This document shows, piece after piece, positions 8,766 through 16,966 of a stretch of DNA of 64,000 bases. Below the pieces are notes generated by a model. The model worked only from the letters and a program-made list of their open reading frames with translations, had not been told where the DNA came from and did no database searches. Every line of letters begins with the position of its first letter. Positions within the stretch are counted from its first letter, which is position 1. The stretch is from Parerythrobacter_A sp963761775 (GTDB taxonomy: Bacteria; Pseudomonadota; Alphaproteobacteria; Sphingomonadales; Sphingomonadaceae): assembly GCA_963761775.1 (NCBI GenBank), contig CAVXIF010000003.1:124001-188000 (forward strand), read 5' to 3'. The translations under genes were made by a program, and so were the position numbers.

Positions 8766-9449
8766 ATGGCGGAAATGATCGGCACGAAAATGGTGGAGGA
8801 TGGCCAGACCGCGCGCGAACTGTTCGAGGCGGTGATGGCCAATCCGGCGCGCAGGAAGTTCGGCTTCGGCGAGAAACTGGCCATCGTGAATGTCGATGTG
8901 CAGCAGGCCTATACCCGTACCGATATGTTCAGGACCGCCTACGAAACCGACCCCCGCCAGATCGAGCATATCAACACCATCAGCCGCATGGCACGCGAAC
9001 GCGGGATGCCGGTGGTGTGGAGCCGCGTCGGCTACAAGGGCGATGCCGCCGATGCAGGCGTGTGGGGCACGCGCACCGATACCGAGGACAGCCTGCAAAA
9101 CATCAAATACGGCAGCGAACGGCACGCCTGGGACCCGCGCTGCGAAATCGCGGACGACGACCTTACATACACCAAGCGGATGCCGAGCGCGTTCTTCGAA
9201 ACACCGTTGGCAAGCTACCTGACGTTCCACCGCGTCGATACGGTGGTGGTGACCGGCGGCAGCACCAGCGGCTGCGTGCGCGCGACGGCGGTGGATGCGC
9301 TGAGTTACGGCTATCGCACCATCGTCCCCATCGAAACCTGCGCCGACAAGCACGAAAGCTATCACTTCGCCAATCTGACCGACTTGCAGCTGAAATATGC
9401 CGATGTGGAACCGGTGCAGGTTGTTGTGGACTGGCTGGACGGACGGTGA
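8766..9449 (+). CDS. isochorismatase-family amidohydrolase
   Basis: A 227-aa cysteine hydrolase of the isochorismatase/N-carbamoylsarcosine amidase fold. The triad is visible: Asp in LAIVNVDVQQAY (about residue 43), Lys in LTYTKRMPSAF (about 136) and Cys in GGSTSGCVRATAVDA (about 172). I chose ATG 8766 (preceded by GGAAGG) over a TTG at 8730. The family cleaves small amides such as maleamate, ureidoacrylate or N-carbamoylsarcosine. Because it lies upstream of NodB-fold imidase-like genes, a half-amide substrate is plausible. Confidence 0.85.
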   Translation: MAEMIGTKMVEDGQTARELFEAVMANPARRKFGFGEKLAIVNVDVQQAYTRTDMFRTAYETDPRQIEHINTISRMARERGMPVVWSRVGYKGDAADAGVWGTRTDTEDSLQNIKYGSERHAWDPRCEIADDDLTYTKRMPSAFFETPLASYLTFHRVDTVVVTGGSTSGCVRATAVDALSYGYRTIVPIETCADKHESYHFANLTDLQLKYADVEPVQVVVDWLDGR

Positions 9450-9473
9450 TTGGTGCTTTTGAAAGTATGCTCT

Positions 9474-9615
9474 CGCAGAGGCGCAGAGGCGCAGAGGGAG
9501 CGGGCTGCGCCGCAGGCACTCTTTCCATATACCGTTTTGACCGGCGGCAGCCTTGTTGTTCAATAGCGGCTTCGCCGCGTTCACCCCTTCTTCTCTGCGC
9601 CTCTGCGCCTCTGCG
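9474..9615. repeat. inverted repeat made of GCAGAGGC octamers
   Basis: Left arm 9474-9497 is three tandem copies of a CGCAGAGG octamer. Right arm 9593-9615 is the exact reverse complement over 23 bp. The 95-nt spacer shows no gene. The element lies between the isochorismatase and deacetylase genes and would form a strong hairpin in the mRNA. Confidence 0.8.
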
Positions 9616-9657
9616 CGCGCATAACACTTCCTTTCTACCTTCCCACGGCCAGATACG

Positions 9658-10536
9658 ATGAAGGAACACGCCCCCGACCCCGGCCTGTACGATTACGCGC
9701 CCTACAGGAACCGTGCGCCGATCCGGTGGCCGGACGGCAAGACCTGCGCCGTCTGGGTCGCGCCCAACCTCGAATATTACGAGATCGATCCGCCCGCCAA
9801 TCCGCACCGCAAGAGCTGGCCGCGCCCGCATCCCGACGTGGTCGGCTACGGCCATCGCGACCATTCCAACCGGGTGAGCCACTGGCGCATGGCGGATGTG
9901 ATGGAACGGCACGGCTTTCCCGGCAGCGTCAGCCTGTCGGTCGCGTTGTGCCAGCACCACCCCGAGGTGGTGGCCGACGCGGCTGCGCGCGGCTGGGAGT
10001 TCTTCAGCCACGGCATTTACAACACCCGCTATTCCTACGGCATGGACGAAGCGCAGGAGCGGGCAATCATCGAGGATTCCATTCACACCGTGCGCGAGGC
10101 GACCGGGCAGACGATCCGCGGGTGGCTCGCGCCGGCGTTGACACACACGCCGCGCACGCTGGACCTGATCGCCGAATACGGCCTCGATTACACCTGCGAT
10201 CTCTATCACGACGATCAGGTGCAGGCGGTAAAGGTGGCGAAGGGGCGGCTGGCGTCGATCCCCTACAGCCTTGAGGTCAACGACCATTACGGCTTCTTCG
10301 TCTACAACATGTCCCCGCGCGAATATGCCGATACGCTGGTGCGGCAGTATGAACGGCTGGCGGCGGAGGGCGAGGCATCCGGCACGGTCATGTGCATTCC
10401 GCTCCACGCCTATCTGATCGGACAGCCCCACCGCATTGGCCCGTTCGCCGAAGCCTTGCGCCATATCGCGGAAGACGGGCGGGCCTGGAAAGCGAAGGCG
10501 GGCGAGATCGTGGACTGCTGGCGGAGGCAGGTGTGA
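9658..10536 (+). CDS. NodB-fold hydrolase 1 (polysaccharide deacetylase family, imidase/allantoinase-like)
   Basis: A 292-aa protein with the family core. The usual TFDD motif is replaced by CAVWVAPNLEYYEIDP. Motif 2 reads GWEFFSHGIYNTR, motif 3 is IRGWLAP and the last motif is PLHAYLIG. The HxxxH metal pair of true deacetylases lacks its second His (SHGIYN), as in the metal-independent PuuE allantoinases and related imidases. Action on a cyclic amide or imide is therefore likelier than on a polysaccharide. There is no signal peptide, so it acts in the cytoplasm. Confidence 0.85.
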   Translation: MKEHAPDPGLYDYAPYRNRAPIRWPDGKTCAVWVAPNLEYYEIDPPANPHRKSWPRPHPDVVGYGHRDHSNRVSHWRMADVMERHGFPGSVSLSVALCQHHPEVVADAAARGWEFFSHGIYNTRYSYGMDEAQERAIIEDSIHTVREATGQTIRGWLAPALTHTPRTLDLIAEYGLDYTCDLYHDDQVQAVKVAKGRLASIPYSLEVNDHYGFFVYNMSPREYADTLVRQYERLAAEGEASGTVMCIPLHAYLIGQPHRIGPFAEALRHIAEDGRAWKAKAGEIVDCWRRQV

Positions 10537-10577
10537 TGACTGGGCTCAGTGAACCGTTCGCTCTGATCCGGACACTA

Positions 10578-10669
10578 CCGTTCGCCCTGAGCTTGTCGAA
10601 GGGTCGTTCTTCTCTTTCGACACCGGTGCGGCAGAAAGTGCAACCCTTCGACAAGCTCAGGGCGAACGG
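10578..10669. repeat. 26-bp perfect inverted repeat
   Basis: The arms at 10578-10603 and 10644-10669 are exact reverse complements (core GCCCTGAGCTTGTCGAAGGG) with a 40-nt spacer. The element sits between the first and second NodB-fold genes. Similar CTGAGCTTGTCGAAG elements are widespread in sphingomonad genomes. A weak operator-like TGATCCGGACAC (10564-10575) lies just outside the left arm. Confidence 0.85.
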
Positions 10670-10687
10670 TTTGGGATCAGTCGTGAT

Positions 10688-11626
10688 ATGACACTTGCCC
10701 CCTCCTACCTTGAATATCCCCACCGCCGCGAAGGCTACGACCACGACCTTTACGCCTGGTCCAACATCCACACACGCCCACAGGTCCGCTGGCCCGGCAA
10801 CAAAAGCGTTGCGGTGTTTCTTTGCGTCAGTCTCGAATGGTTTCCGATCACGCCGTCCGACGATCCGTTCCGCGCGCCGGGACATATGGTCACGCCGTAC
10901 CCCGATTATCGCCACTATACCGCGCGCGATTACGGCAATCGCGTGGGCGTCTGGCGGCTGCTCGACGCCTTCGAAAAGGCAGGCGTCACCGCTTCGTTCG
11001 CGACGAATGCCGCCGTCGCGGAACGCTATCCCGAACTGGTTGCGGCAGTGCAGGCGGGCGGACACGAGATCATCGCGCATTCGACCGACATGAACGGCAC
11101 CATCGACGGTTCGATGGAGGAGGACGCCGAACGCGCGCTGATCGCGGACGGCATGGCGCGGCTGGAAAAGGCAACGGGGCAAAAGCCGAACGGCTGGCTG
11201 TCCATCGCGCGGTCGCAAAGTTTCCGCACGCTGGACCTGCTGGAAGAACACGGGCTGGAGTATTGCTGCGACTGGGTAAACGACGAACTGCCCTATGCCT
11301 TTGCCAACGGCATGACCGCGCTGCCGCTGAACCATGAATTGTCGGATCGCCAGATCGTGACGGTGCAGCAACAATCGGCGGAAAGCTGGCGGCAGAGCAT
11401 GGCCGATGCGTTCGACTGGTTGGCGGGCGAAGCGGCGGCGCAGGACAGCGCGCGACTGCTGCCGATCCAACTGACGCCCTATATCATGGGCCTGCCCTAC
11501 CGGATCGACGCGGTGGAGGCGTTGCTGGCGGAACTGGCGGGGCGCGACGAAGCGTGGTTTGCAGGGGGTTCGCAGATCGTGGGAGCGTGGAAGCAATCCT
11601 ACTCGCCGAAGGTGGGGAGAATTTAG
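10688..11626 (+). CDS. NodB-fold hydrolase 2 (imidase/allantoinase-like)
   Basis: A 312-aa paralogue of the previous gene, sharing VRWPGNKSVAVFLCVSLEWF, RVGVWRLLDAFEKAGV, GHEIIAHSTDMNGT, NGWLSIARSQS and PIQLTPYIMGLPYRIDAVE. Motif 2 is AHSTDM: only the first His is kept, so metal-dependent deacetylation is unlikely. It is cytoplasmic with no signal peptide. The next gene, an aldehyde dehydrogenase, begins 3 nt after its stop. The two hydrolases may act on successive or alternative cyclic amides. Confidence 0.85.
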   Translation: MTLAPSYLEYPHRREGYDHDLYAWSNIHTRPQVRWPGNKSVAVFLCVSLEWFPITPSDDPFRAPGHMVTPYPDYRHYTARDYGNRVGVWRLLDAFEKAGVTASFATNAAVAERYPELVAAVQAGGHEIIAHSTDMNGTIDGSMEEDAERALIADGMARLEKATGQKPNGWLSIARSQSFRTLDLLEEHGLEYCCDWVNDELPYAFANGMTALPLNHELSDRQIVTVQQQSAESWRQSMADAFDWLAGEAAAQDSARLLPIQLTPYIMGLPYRIDAVEALLAELAGRDEAWFAGGSQIVGAWKQSYSPKVGRI

Positions 11627-11629
11627 CGC

Positions 11630-13045
11630 ATGAAAGCCATCAATCCGCGCACAGGCGAGGCCGATTACGAATTCGCCGCAGAAGACGTTGCGCCCGTCGC
11701 CGCACGCCTGCGCGATGCGCAACCTGCCTGGGAAGCGCTCGGCCCCGAAGGCCGCGCGGATGTGTTCCTGCGTCTGGCCGAGCGGATCGAGACGGATGGC
11801 GCCGACATCATCGACGCGCTCGCCATCGATACCGGACGCCGCGCGGTGGCCCGCATCGAGGTGGAGGGTTTGGCGCGATCTTTGCGCAAATGGGCGGCAC
11901 GCGGGCCGGAGCTGTTTGCCGGCTTGCCGCGCGACGCGATGCCTTCCGCCACGCCCGGCATCGAGATCGCACCGCGCTTTTCCGCGTTTCCGCTGTTCGG
12001 GGCCATCGCTCCGTGGAACTTCCCCGTGGTGCTGAGCCATATCGACGCGGTGCCGGCGCTGATGGCGGGGTGCGCCGCACTGGTGAAGCCGTCCGAAGTC
12101 ACGCCGCGGTTCGTTGCGCCGATGCGCGCCATACTGGCCGACTTTCCCGAACTGCCCTTCGCCTATGTCATGGGCGGGGCGGATACCGGGCGGGCGTTGA
12201 TCGAGACGGTGGATTATGTCTGCTTCACCGGTTCCACGGCCACCGGGCGCAAGGTGGCGGAGGCGGCGGCGCGGGCGCTGATCCCCGCAAATCTGGAATT
12301 GGGCGGCAAGGATCCGATGATCGTCACCGCCAGCGCCGATCCGGTTGCGGCGGCGCGCGTCGCCCTGCGCGCCAGCGTGGTGGCGACGGGGCAGGCGTGC
12401 CAGTCCATCGAGCGGGTCTTTGTCGCGCGCGCAATCGCCGAACCCTTCCTCGCCGAACTGGTCCGCGCGGCAGAGGCGGTAACGCTGGCGACGGGGAAGG
12501 GGGCAACGGGAAAAGAAGGGCATCTCGGCCCGTTCATCTTTCCCGCTCAGGCCGACACCGTCGCGGCGCAGATTGCCGATGCAGTGGCGGGCGGCGCGCG
12601 CGTGCTGACCGGGGGCGAGGTCGAGCGGGTCGGCGGCGGAGCATATTTACGCCCTACAGTGCTCACAGACGTGACGCCCGACATGGCCGTAATGCGCGAG
12701 GAAACGTTCGGGCCGGTCATTCCGGTCACCGTTTTTGATAACATCGCTGACGGTATCGCGGCCGCCAATGCGGGCGAATACGGGCTGGGCGCGGCGGTCT
12801 ATGCCGGATCGCTGGACGAGGCTGCGGGAGTCGGCGTCCAGCTGGATGCAGGCGCGATCTCGCTTCAGGATGGCGCGTTGACCAGCATGGTCGGCGATGC
12901 CACCAACCACTCGCGCAAAGGCAGCGGCCTTGGCCCCAGCCGCATGGGCGACGAAGGGATGCTGCGGTTCCTGCGCAGGCAGGCACTGATCCGGCAGACC
13001 GGCGAAGCGGCGACCATCGACATGTTTGCGGAACGATCGGAATAG
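11630..13045 (+). CDS. NAD(P)-dependent aldehyde dehydrogenase
   Basis: A 471-aa ALDH-superfamily enzyme. It shows the Rossmann entry FGAIAPWNFPVV, ALVKPSEVTP, VCFTGSTATGRKV, the general-base Glu in NLELGGKDPM, the catalytic Cys in VATGQACQSIERVFV, and EETFGPVIPV. Family length is about 470-500, so it is complete. It oxidises an aldehyde to the acid in the cytoplasm. It is tightly linked to NodB-fold hydrolase 2, which suggests the aldehyde is an intermediate of the same pathway. Confidence 0.9.
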   Translation: MKAINPRTGEADYEFAAEDVAPVAARLRDAQPAWEALGPEGRADVFLRLAERIETDGADIIDALAIDTGRRAVARIEVEGLARSLRKWAARGPELFAGLPRDAMPSATPGIEIAPRFSAFPLFGAIAPWNFPVVLSHIDAVPALMAGCAALVKPSEVTPRFVAPMRAILADFPELPFAYVMGGADTGRALIETVDYVCFTGSTATGRKVAEAAARALIPANLELGGKDPMIVTASADPVAAARVALRASVVATGQACQSIERVFVARAIAEPFLAELVRAAEAVTLATGKGATGKEGHLGPFIFPAQADTVAAQIADAVAGGARVLTGGEVERVGGGAYLRPTVLTDVTPDMAVMREETFGPVIPVTVFDNIADGIAAANAGEYGLGAAVYAGSLDEAAGVGVQLDAGAISLQDGALTSMVGDATNHSRKGSGLGPSRMGDEGMLRFLRRQALIRQTGEAATIDMFAERSE

Positions 13046-13067
13046 GTACCAGAAGGATGACACAACA

Positions 13068-13826
13068 ATGAGACATGCTCTTGCTTCGGTGCTTGCACTG
13101 ATCGCCCCGATGCCGGTTTTGGCCGAGGAAACGCGGATCGATGTGCGCGCCCTGACGCAGGACGCCAAGTTCATCGGTACCAGCATGGGCGGCATGGTCG
13201 TGCTGATCGAGGATGCCGACACCGGGGAGGTGCTGGATCGCGGCATAACCGCCGGGACCACCGGTGACACAGGCCGCATCCTGCTCGATCCGCAGCCGCG
13301 CTATGGCGCACGATCGACGGCGGACAGCGCGGTTTACAACGCCAGGCTGGATATCGATCGCCCGCGCCGCGTCCGCGTGACCGTGCGCGGACCGGTCGGC
13401 CAGCCCCAAGCCATGGCGGAGGCGTCGTCGACGCGCTGGGTATTGCCGGGCAAACATGTGGTCGGCGGAGATGGCTGGCTGGTTACCGTGCCGGGTTTCG
13501 CAGTGGATGTGCTCACCCCCGGCGCGCATCGTTATATCGACGGTGTTCCGGGCAGTGTGGATGTAATTGCAAACGTGGTAATGATCTGCGGTTGTCCTAC
13601 GACGCCGGGCGGCACCTGGGACAGCAACGAGATCGAGATCGTCGCCAGCGTGACACGCGACGATGACGAACCGGTCTTGTATGAAATGGTTTATACGGGC
13701 GAGCGCAGCACGTATTCCGCACCCGTCACCGCCGAGATGAAGGGCGTATACCAAGTGCTGGTAACCGCCTTCGATCCGCGCACAGGCAACAGCGGGGTGG
13801 ATCGTACCAGTTTCATCGTGCGATGA
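13068..13826 (+). CDS. periplasmic protein of unknown function (252 aa)
   Basis: Start ATG 13068 (AGAAGGATGA upstream) gives a clear signal peptide, MRHALASVLALIAPMPVLA-EE. The mature protein is beta-rich, with repeated short strands and a CGCPTTPGG loop near residue 180. Part of it (VVLIEDADTGEVLDRGITAGTTGDTG) resembles an Ig-like or carboxypeptidase-regulatory domain. I do not recognise the family. It lies 22 nt behind the aldehyde dehydrogenase and is likely in the same unit. It could bind or deliver the substrate, but nothing here shows a catalytic site. Confidence 0.6.
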   Translation: MRHALASVLALIAPMPVLAEETRIDVRALTQDAKFIGTSMGGMVVLIEDADTGEVLDRGITAGTTGDTGRILLDPQPRYGARSTADSAVYNARLDIDRPRRVRVTVRGPVGQPQAMAEASSTRWVLPGKHVVGGDGWLVTVPGFAVDVLTPGAHRYIDGVPGSVDVIANVVMICGCPTTPGGTWDSNEIEIVASVTRDDDEPVLYEMVYTGERSTYSAPVTAEMKGVYQVLVTAFDPRTGNSGVDRTSFIVR

Positions 13827-13993
13827 GCGATCTTGGGCGGATCCATAACGACGTGGTTCCAACAATCCGGCGCGTTCGTGGCGCTTGGGCTGCGCCTTCT
13901 GTCAAGTCCCCTTACGAGTTGGGGAGGGGGAGGGGGACGGCACAGCAAGCGCAGGACGGATGTGCGCAAGCGCACGCGAAAAGGACTTTCTTC

Positions 13994-14452
13994 ATGCCCA
14001 ACCGCGCCGAACTCGAAGCCGCCATGCCGGCCATGTTGTTGCACGAGGGATGGTGGGACGGTTGGTACTACGATTTCGACAATGACGGGACGCGGCTCGA
14101 TGCGCGCCGGGTGAAGACGCATTGCGAATTTCCAGACAGCGGCGAATGGCACTATGTGCAGCACAACTGGCTCAGCTGGGACGATGGGCGCGAGGAAGAG
14201 TACACGTTCGGCGGCGCGCTGGCCGGTGACCGCCTCGTCTGGGACACCGACCGGTTCGGCGGGGCGTGCTGGCAGACAGAAGGTGACGTGCTGATGCTGC
14301 GGCTGGAGCGCGAGGATGTCGCCGGTGCCTGTTATGTCGAGATGATAACGATCGCGCCCGACGGGCAGACGCGGGCGCGGACGTGGCAATGGTACAGGGA
14401 CGGCAAGCCGTGGAAGCGGACGCTGTGCGATGAATGGAGGATCGAGGGATGA
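13994..14452 (+). CDS. calycin-like protein of unknown function, paralogue B (152 aa)
   Basis: This is a shorter paralogue of the 187-aa protein at 6768-7331. The shared pattern is LLHEGWWDGWYYDFDNDG, a Cys followed by FPDSG, QHNWLSWDDGR, DRLVWDTD, YVEMITIAPDGQTRARTWQWYRDG and a final RT..DEW. The conserved Trp and Gly positions fit a small beta-barrel that binds a ligand. The 167-nt gap before it holds G-rich repeat remnants (13911-13937) and no gene. The stop overlaps the next ATG, so translation is coupled to the DUF1330-like gene. Confidence 0.65.
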   Translation: MPNRAELEAAMPAMLLHEGWWDGWYYDFDNDGTRLDARRVKTHCEFPDSGEWHYVQHNWLSWDDGREEEYTFGGALAGDRLVWDTDRFGGACWQTEGDVLMLRLEREDVAGACYVEMITIAPDGQTRARTWQWYRDGKPWKRTLCDEWRIEG

Positions 14453-15006
14453 GTTTGACGATCAGCGTGGCGCTGGCTGTGGCAGCAGTAGCGACGGCAA
14501 CGCCGCCGGACCTGTCAGAGCCGATTGCGGTGGCCGACGTCATGCCGGAAGCGGCGGATAGTGCGCCCCCGCCACCGCCCCCGCCGCCCGCCGAAACCGA
14601 ATGCAGCGCCCCCGTGCTGATGGTCATCACCGGCCCGACGCGCGATGCGGTGCGGATGCGGGCCTATGGCTTGGCGATTGCGGAGAGCAAATTATACGAG
14701 CAGCTGGGAGGGTATTACCTCAACATCCCCGCCGCCATCGACAGTTTCGAAGGCGAGGCGGAGGAAGGCTTCACCACGCTGATCGTGCGCTTCCCGTGCC
14801 TCGAAAATGCGCGCGCGTTCTGGTACAGCAAGACCTACCAGGACGAGATCCGCCCGCTGCGGCTGGACCCCAGCGCGGGCGATTATGTGGTGCGCGTCTA
14901 TCCCGCGCTGCCCGTGCCGCCCTATCTGGCAGACAAGGCAACCGGTGCGCGATACGTGGCAGAGTTTCCGAACGAAGGCGTGGAGCAGGTGGAACCCCGG
15001 CCCTGA
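14449..15006 (+). CDS. secreted DUF1330-like protein with proline-rich linker
   Basis: The start at 14449 overlaps the previous stop (ATGA). The protein has a hydrophobic signal segment (MSLTISVALAVAAVATA), an acidic Pro-rich linker with an eight-proline run near residue 45, then a DUF1330-type domain (MVITGPTRDAVRMRAYGLA, LIVRFPCLENARAFWYSKTYQDEIRPLR). So it appears to be an exported form of the small protein at 1054-1356. The function is unknown. The 3' ends of this gene and the next, leftward, gene converge with only 3 nt between them. Confidence 0.7.
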   Translation: MSLTISVALAVAAVATATPPDLSEPIAVADVMPEAADSAPPPPPPPPAETECSAPVLMVITGPTRDAVRMRAYGLAIAESKLYEQLGGYYLNIPAAIDSFEGEAEEGFTTLIVRFPCLENARAFWYSKTYQDEIRPLRLDPSAGDYVVRVYPALPVPPYLADKATGARYVAEFPNEGVEQVEPRP

Positions 15007-15009
15007 CGT

Positions 15010-15735
15010 CTAGCGGTTGAGTTCGACCAGCTCGTAGCGGTTCATCATGTACCCGTCGATCGAGCCGTAAACCAGGATCGCATCGTCGTCCGCCGTGACC
15101 CAGATGTCGTAATCGGGGTGCGTGGTGCCGCCCATCCCGGCGTCGCTGTCGTCGATAAAGCGGAAGTGGCGGCAGGCGAAGGTTCCGGCCGCAACGCTGC
15201 GCTCTTCCTCGCCGACATATTCCAGCGTGATGGCAACTTCGCTGATCTGCGGCGGGGTCGCGCCGCGATGATCCGGGGAGGGCAGGAAAACGCGCAGGGT
15301 GCGCTTGTGCGGCCCTTCGCTCGTATCCATTACGCGGCTCAGGAACCCGTCGCCCACCACCGGATGCGTGCCGAACCCGTCGAACGCACCGACCGCCTCG
15401 CGCCGTTCCGAATTGCGTCCAATATCGGCGCCGTAGCTTTCGCATTCGATGGCGTTGGCGGCGGCATCGTGCCGCAGCCAGCCCGAACCCAGAAACGCAT
15501 CGTCCAGCGTCAGGTGGACCAGCAGGTGCTGCGGCACCATGTCCGGCCCGATATGATAGACGATATCGCGCAGCACGGTGGGCGCAGGCTCCTCGATCTC
15601 GCATTGCGCGCGCATGATGACCGAGCCATCGCCATGATGGGTGAAGGTGAAGCTTTCGCGCCCCCGTTCCGCTCCGCGCATGTCGGCCTTTTCGGACGTA
15701 TATCGGATGCGGCCCGAGACCGTGCGGTGCTTCAT
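15010..15735 (-). CDS. hypothetical protein, 241 aa
   Basis: No family is recognised. The protein is soluble, has no signal peptide and is rich in beta strands. Landmarks are RGRESFTFTHHGDGSVIMRAQCEIEEPAP near the N-terminus, RDIVYHIGPDMVPQHLLVHLTLDD in the middle, and CRHFRFIDDSD followed by HPDYDIWVTADDDAILVYG near the C-terminus. The layout recalls DUF3108-like proteins, but this is weak. Its start overlaps the nitrilase stop by 4 nt, so the two are coupled. Confidence 0.55.
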   Translation of the reverse strand: MKHRTVSGRIRYTSEKADMRGAERGRESFTFTHHGDGSVIMRAQCEIEEPAPTVLRDIVYHIGPDMVPQHLLVHLTLDDAFLGSGWLRHDAAANAIECESYGADIGRNSERREAVGAFDGFGTHPVVGDGFLSRVMDTSEGPHKRTLRVFLPSPDHRGATPPQISEVAITLEYVGEEERSVAAGTFACRHFRFIDDSDAGMGGTTHPDYDIWVTADDDAILVYGSIDGYMMNRYELVELNR

Positions 15736-16922
15736 ATCAGCCCCGCCTTGTCCAGCCGCGCAATCACAGCTTCCTGCGCGCGTTTGAAATAGTCGCGGTC
15801 GGGGATGGCGGGCGCGCCGCCCTGCGCCATCCCGTCCGGCTGGTGATGGTTGCCGCCAAACGCCTCGTACGCCTGCGCGAACAGGCCGGGCCGTTGTCGC
15901 GCCAGCACATTGGTCATCGCCGGCACCCGGCGTGCGGCACGCAGAGCAGCAAGATCGACCGTGCCGAACGCGGTAAAGGTTTCCCCGTCGCCCGCCTGCG
16001 CCACGACCTTTCCCCTGTAATCGACGAACTGGCTGTTCCCGTCCGCCGAGGCGAGCGGCATGGCCGTGCCCGCGATCCCGGCGGTGTTGGCGCTGATCAC
16101 ATAGGCCATGTTCTCGAACGCGCGGGCGCGCTTCCCGATGTCCTTCGGCGTGGCCAGCGGCGACCCGATTTCGCTGCTGGAATGGCAGAACACTTCGGCC
16201 CCGCGCAACGCCAGCACCCGCGCGATTTCCGGATAGAGAATTTCCTCCGACGCGATGCAGGCCAGCCGTCCGATTTCGGTATCGGCCACCGGGAACACGC
16301 CGTCGAGGCCGTAACGGTCGAGATACGCTTCCCATACATCGTGCGGGCTGGGCGCGAACATCGACAGCAGGCGGCGATAGCGCAACACCACATCGCCACT
16401 TGGCGCGACGATGAAGCTTGCCTGAAAATAGAAGTCGGGAAAGGCGGGGTCGGTTTCGTAGGCATTGCCCGCAATGAACATGCCGAGCCGCTGCGCCACG
16501 CCGCCCAGCGCCTCGTATTCCGGTCCGTCCGCCGCGAACCCGACCCGCGCCGCGAAATCGGGGATGGTCGTGCGCCCCGGATAGGAGGTGAACAGGTATT
16601 CGGGCAGCACCGCCAGCTTCACCGGCACGCCGGAATATTGCGCGATGAAGATGCCGGTGGTGCGGATCTGGTTCTCCAGCTCGCCGATATGCGCCAGGAT
16701 AGCCGCCCGTGCGGCAGCGGTATCGGGCAGGCGGTCCAGCGCGCGTGCCGTCAGCTGCATGGCGACAACGGAATAAGGGGCTGGACTGGGGGCGGCGCTG
16801 CCTGTCGGTTCGGTCATGGTCGGAGTGCGTTCCTGAGCGCGGAGAAGGGAAGGAGCAAGTGCGGCGGCAAAACTCGCCGTGACGCCGGAGACGCCCGTTA
16901 CAAGCGCCGCACGCCTATTCAC
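15732..16922 (-). CDS. exported nitrilase-superfamily hydrolase
   Basis: A 396-aa protein. The N-terminus (MNRRAALVTG, then a hydrophobic run ending ALAPSLLRAQ) looks like a twin-arginine signal, so it probably acts in the periplasm. The carbon-nitrogen hydrolase domain shows the Glu in AVLPEYLF and a Cys in RLACIASEEILYPE. The position of the usual catalytic Lys (YRK) reads YRR. Either this subfamily uses another residue or activity is impaired. It is followed downstream by the 241-aa hypothetical gene. Confidence 0.8.
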   Translation of the reverse strand: MNRRAALVTGVSGVTASFAAALAPSLLRAQERTPTMTEPTGSAAPSPAPYSVVAMQLTARALDRLPDTAAARAAILAHIGELENQIRTTGIFIAQYSGVPVKLAVLPEYLFTSYPGRTTIPDFAARVGFAADGPEYEALGGVAQRLGMFIAGNAYETDPAFPDFYFQASFIVAPSGDVVLRYRRLLSMFAPSPHDVWEAYLDRYGLDGVFPVADTEIGRLACIASEEILYPEIARVLALRGAEVFCHSSSEIGSPLATPKDIGKRARAFENMAYVISANTAGIAGTAMPLASADGNSQFVDYRGKVVAQAGDGETFTAFGTVDLAALRAARRVPAMTNVLARQRPGLFAQAYEAFGGNHHQPDGMAQGGAPAIPDRDYFKRAQEAVIARLDKAGLI

Positions 16923-16927
16923 AGGCC

Positions 16928-16966
16928 GAGTTCACGGCTCGAGTTCACGGCTCGCGTTCACAGGCC
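16928..16966. repeat. 13-bp tandem repeat, three units
   Basis: Two exact copies of GAGTTCACGGCTC (16928-16940 and 16941-16953) are followed by one diverged copy (16954-16966). The array fills the gap between the nitrilase start and the oxidase stop and runs into the last oxidase codons. It may be a slippage product. Confidence 0.7.

Noticed and set aside
9658..10536. Peptidoglycan or chitin deacetylase role for the NodB-fold proteins
   Set aside because: No signal peptide and an incomplete metal triad; cytoplasmic ring-amide hydrolysis fits better.
10388..12523. A 711-codon open frame on the minus strand
   Set aside because: It is antisense to the second NodB-fold and aldehyde dehydrogenase genes, Arg/His-rich, and shows no fold; typical of high-GC shadows.
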